From the NCBI GenBank assembly GCA_900542835.1, contig UQPB01000045.1:1-24261 (forward strand): a stretch of 24,261 nucleotides of DNA, written 5' to 3'. This stretch comes from an uncultured Pelosinus sp. Its GTDB lineage: Bacteria; Bacillota; Negativicutes; Sporomusales; Acetonemataceae. A program made the translations under genes and the position numbers. Position 1 is the stretch's first letter. Every line of letters begins with the position of its first letter. The notes beneath the pieces are model-generated. The model was given only the letters and a program-made list of their open reading frames with translations, had not been told where the DNA came from and made no database searches. Below, one piece after another: positions 22,475-24,261 of the stretch.

Positions 22475-23860
22475 CTATTTCGCTCTGCGCTGCTTAAATT
22501 CCTTGCATTTTTCGACAAAACGCTGCGCTGCCGGTTGGTTGCCGGCGAAATGCATGTGCAGATAGGAGGCCAGAATGCTGCCGGCGGCGAAGCCGCCGGG
22601 ATAGACGGCGCCGGTGCGGATTTTTGTAAAGGAGAATGCCCAGGGAAAGGCGGTCGCGTCGCCGTCAGGCAGCATCCGCGAGAAGTGGAACTCATGACCG
22701 CGGATTACGTCGCCGGCGCGGCACAAAACGCTGTCGCCCAGAGCGGCCGCCTCCACATAACCGACTGTTTCCAGCTTTCTCTGCATAGCGCAGCTGGCCG
22801 GCACCAGTCCGACCATCGGCTGTGAGCAGCCGTCAAAGTCGGTGATGGCACGGCAAAGGTACATCAAGCCGCCGCATTCAGCGTAAATCGGCATCCCCTG
22901 TTCGCCGGCCCGCCGGATCGACTGGCGCATGGCGGTGTTGGCGGCCAGTTCGCCAATAAACATTTCGGGAAAGCCGCCGCCGAGAATTATGCCGTCAACA
23001 GCCGGCAAGTCAGCGTCCCGCAGGGGGCTGAAGGGAACAATCTCAGCTCCCTGCGCGGCCAGAGCCTCCAGACTTTGCGGATAATAAAAGCTAAACGCTT
23101 CGTCGCTGGCAACACCGATGCGAATCGAGGGGCGAGCCGCCGGCCGTTCCGGTTCAGGCACCGGTAGAAGCGGCGCCTGCTTTGCGAGACTGGTCAGCTG
23201 CGCCAGATCAACCTGCGCGGCAATCTGGCTCTTAATCCGTTCAAGCGTCTGCAACGGATCCGTCTCCGTCACCGGCGTCAAACCAAGATGCCGCTCCGGC
23301 ATCGCCAGCGCTTCATTGCGTTTAATCGCGCCCAGCACGGGGATGCCCAGCTTTGCAAGCGCCTCCGTAATCATCAGCCGGTGCGAATCGGAGCCGAGGC
23401 GGTTGATGATCACGCCGCGAAAGTCCACCGCCGGGTCGTAAAGCTTATAGCCCAAAGCGGTGGCAGCGGCACTTTCTCCCATGGAGCGGGCGTCAACCAC
23501 CAGCACAACCGGGGCTTGCAGCAGCTTGGCGATAGCGGCGGTGCTGCTGATGCCGCTGCGGCCACCGTCATGCAGGCCCATAACGCCTTCGATGATCGCC
23601 AGGTCGCAGCCGGCGGCCGTGGCCGCAAACAGGGAAACCATCTTTTCCGGCGGCAGCAGCCAGGTATCGAGGTTATGCGCCGGCTTGCCGCTGGCCAGCC
23701 GGTGGAAACCGGGATCAATATAATCGGGACCGACCTTGTAGGACTGAACATTCAGCCCCTGCCCGGCCAGAGCCGCCAGCAGGCCGCTGACAATCGTCGT
23801 CTTGCCGGCGCCGCTGTGGTTGGCGGCAATCACCAGCCGCGGAATGTTCACCGTATCCAT
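22475..23860 (-). CDS. cbiA: Cobyrinate a,c-diamide synthase, CbiA/CobB
   Basis: A 461-residue glutamine- and ATP-dependent amidotransferase that converts cobyrinic acid to its a,c-diamide. It has an N-terminal ATP loop, NHSGAGKTT (14-22), then SYKVGPDYIDPGFH and EGVMGLHDG, and a C-terminal glutaminase domain with Cys329 in YAECGGLMYL and GHEFHFSRM. The ATG at 23860 has GGGGGAG upstream; an in-frame extension to 23902 has no better site. It is the first gene of the visible cobamide operon. I see no cobalamin riboswitch in the 400 bases upstream; that space holds repeats. Confidence 0.95.
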   Translation of the reverse strand: MDTVNIPRLVIAANHSGAGKTTIVSGLLAALAGQGLNVQSYKVGPDYIDPGFHRLASGKPAHNLDTWLLPPEKMVSLFAATAAGCDLAIIEGVMGLHDGGRSGISSTAAIAKLLQAPVVLVVDARSMGESAAATALGYKLYDPAVDFRGVIINRLGSDSHRLMITEALAKLGIPVLGAIKRNEALAMPERHLGLTPVTETDPLQTLERIKSQIAAQVDLAQLTSLAKQAPLLPVPEPERPAARPSIRIGVASDEAFSFYYPQSLEALAAQGAEIVPFSPLRDADLPAVDGIILGGGFPEMFIGELAANTAMRQSIRRAGEQGMPIYAECGGLMYLCRAITDFDGCSQPMVGLVPASCAMQRKLETVGYVEAAALGDSVLCRAGDVIRGHEFHFSRMLPDGDATAFPWAFSFTKIRTGAVYPGGFAAGSILASYLHMHFAGNQPAAQRFVEKCKEFKQRRAK

Positions 23861-23887
23861 CTGCACTCCCCCTAGCACACAGTCGCT

Positions 23888-23911
23888 TTGCCTATTTGCC
23901 AATTTGCCTAT
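23888..23911. repeat. Three tandem 8-base units
   Basis: TTGCCTAT, TTGCCAAT and TTGCCTAT follow each other without gaps about 28 bases upstream of the cbiA start codon. This could be a regulator or sigma-factor contact site or simple slippage; nothing else in the sequence decides. No convincing promoter is visible around it. Confidence 0.5.
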
Positions 23912-23962
23912 ATACCATAAGGAACCGAACCACGGAGGTAAGAAACAAGACAGGAGACTTTT

Positions 23963-24085
23963 CCACAGAGGACACCGAGGGTCGTTGAGGTCACAGAGGA
24001 CTAACGAAGTATTTTAAAATTCCTGTTCTCCCTCTGTGCCCCTCCGTGTATCCTCTGCGTCCTCCGTGGAATCGTCCTTCGCCTC
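23963..24085. repeat. GGAGG-rich palindromic repeat, copy B
   Basis: The left arm at 23963-23999 is built of degenerate 9-10 base units (CACAGAGGA, CACCGAGGG, GTTGAGGT, CACAGAGGA). The right arm at 24031-24069 is an imperfect reverse complement, ending CCTCCGTGG. The tail AATCGTCCTTCGCCTC is shared with copy C. A stray unit, CCACGGAGG, stands alone at 23930-23938. No reading frame in 23861-24261 looks like a gene. Confidence 0.85.
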
Positions 24086-24148
24086 TTCCAATCCCAGACT
24101 AACCAACTATTTGGGTTGGAGAGACGAAAGAAAATCACGAAATCATTT

Positions 24149-24261
24149 CCACAGAGGACACCGAGGGCCGTTGAGGTCACAGAGGTTTTTAAAACAAAAT
24201 TCGTTCTCCTCTGTGCCCTCCGTGTACCCTCTGTGTCCTCCGTGGAATCGTCCTTCGCCTC
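24149..24261. repeat. GGAGG-rich palindromic repeat, copy C (may run past the window)
   Basis: This has the same structure as copy B, which starts 186 bases earlier. The first arm differs from copy B by one base over about 39 positions, the spacer is shorter and different, and the right arm has a few differences and one base fewer. The tail AATCGTCCTTCGCCTC reaches the window edge. High arm identity with variable spacers suggests recent spread or correction between copies. Confidence 0.85.

Noticed and set aside
23861..24261. Cobalamin riboswitch upstream of cbiA
   Set aside because: Such riboswitches are common before cob genes, but this stretch is filled by palindromic repeats, and I see no B12-box-like core. 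It could lie beyond the window.
22383..24261. CRISPR array
   Set aside because: The repeated units are degenerate, form inverted arms, and are not separated by regular unique spacers; no cas genes are present.

Overview
The window looks like a chromosomal segment from an anaerobic, diderm member of the Firmicutes, most likely Negativicutes of the Sporomusaceae type. This is inference. The evidence is strong AGGAGG-type ribosome binding sites and consensus TTGACA/TATAAT promoters next to outer-membrane TonB-dependent receptors, ExbB/ExbD/TonB, an anaerobic heme-opening radical SAM enzyme, and a cobamide pathway. Every gene I can support lies on the minus strand, so transcription runs from high to low coordinates.

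Layout from the right end. (1) 24261-17901: a cobamide operon in transcription order cbiA, cbiP, cbiB, pduX-like, cobD. It covers amidation of the corrin ring and synthesis and attachment of the aminopropanol linker. A family of GGAGG-rich palindromic repeats (three copies in the window) sits upstream of cbiA and between cbiA and cbiP. (2) 17809-4388: a long iron-controlled operon. A perfect-consensus promoter overlaps a near-perfect Fur box. The genes in order are a small Com-like zinc-ribbon protein, exbB, exbD, tonB, a heme/siderophore-type ABC importer (binding protein, permease, ATPase), an ABC-2 exporter (ATPase, permease), a flavodoxin, a HutW/ChuW-type radical SAM heme-degrading enzyme, two TonB-dependent receptors and a ChaN-like heme-binding protein. 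Nearly all joints are overlaps or short gaps. Intrinsic terminators lie in the leader, between the Com-like gene and exbB, and between the two receptors, so the operon appears to be dosed by partial or conditional readthrough. (3) 4247-3774: a small DUF1648 membrane protein. (4) 3743-218: a second promoter with an inverted repeat over its -35 box and a terminator in its short leader, followed by a URO-D/MtaA-like protein with a zinc-type His-x-Cys...Cys set, then an amino-acid-type ABC importer (lipoprotein and two permeases) with no ATPase gene. (5) 140-10: tRNA-Leu(UAG) with its own promoter.

How the parts fit: the middle operon reads as a self-contained anaerobic heme system. It covers outer-membrane uptake by the receptors and TonB complex, inner-membrane import, ring opening by the radical SAM enzyme with a flavodoxin as likely electron donor, and possibly export of the linear tetrapyrrole by the ABC-2 transporter (hypothesis). 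The most unusual point is a relative of phage Mu Com, an RNA-binding translational activator, at the head of this operon and flanked by two terminator hairpins.
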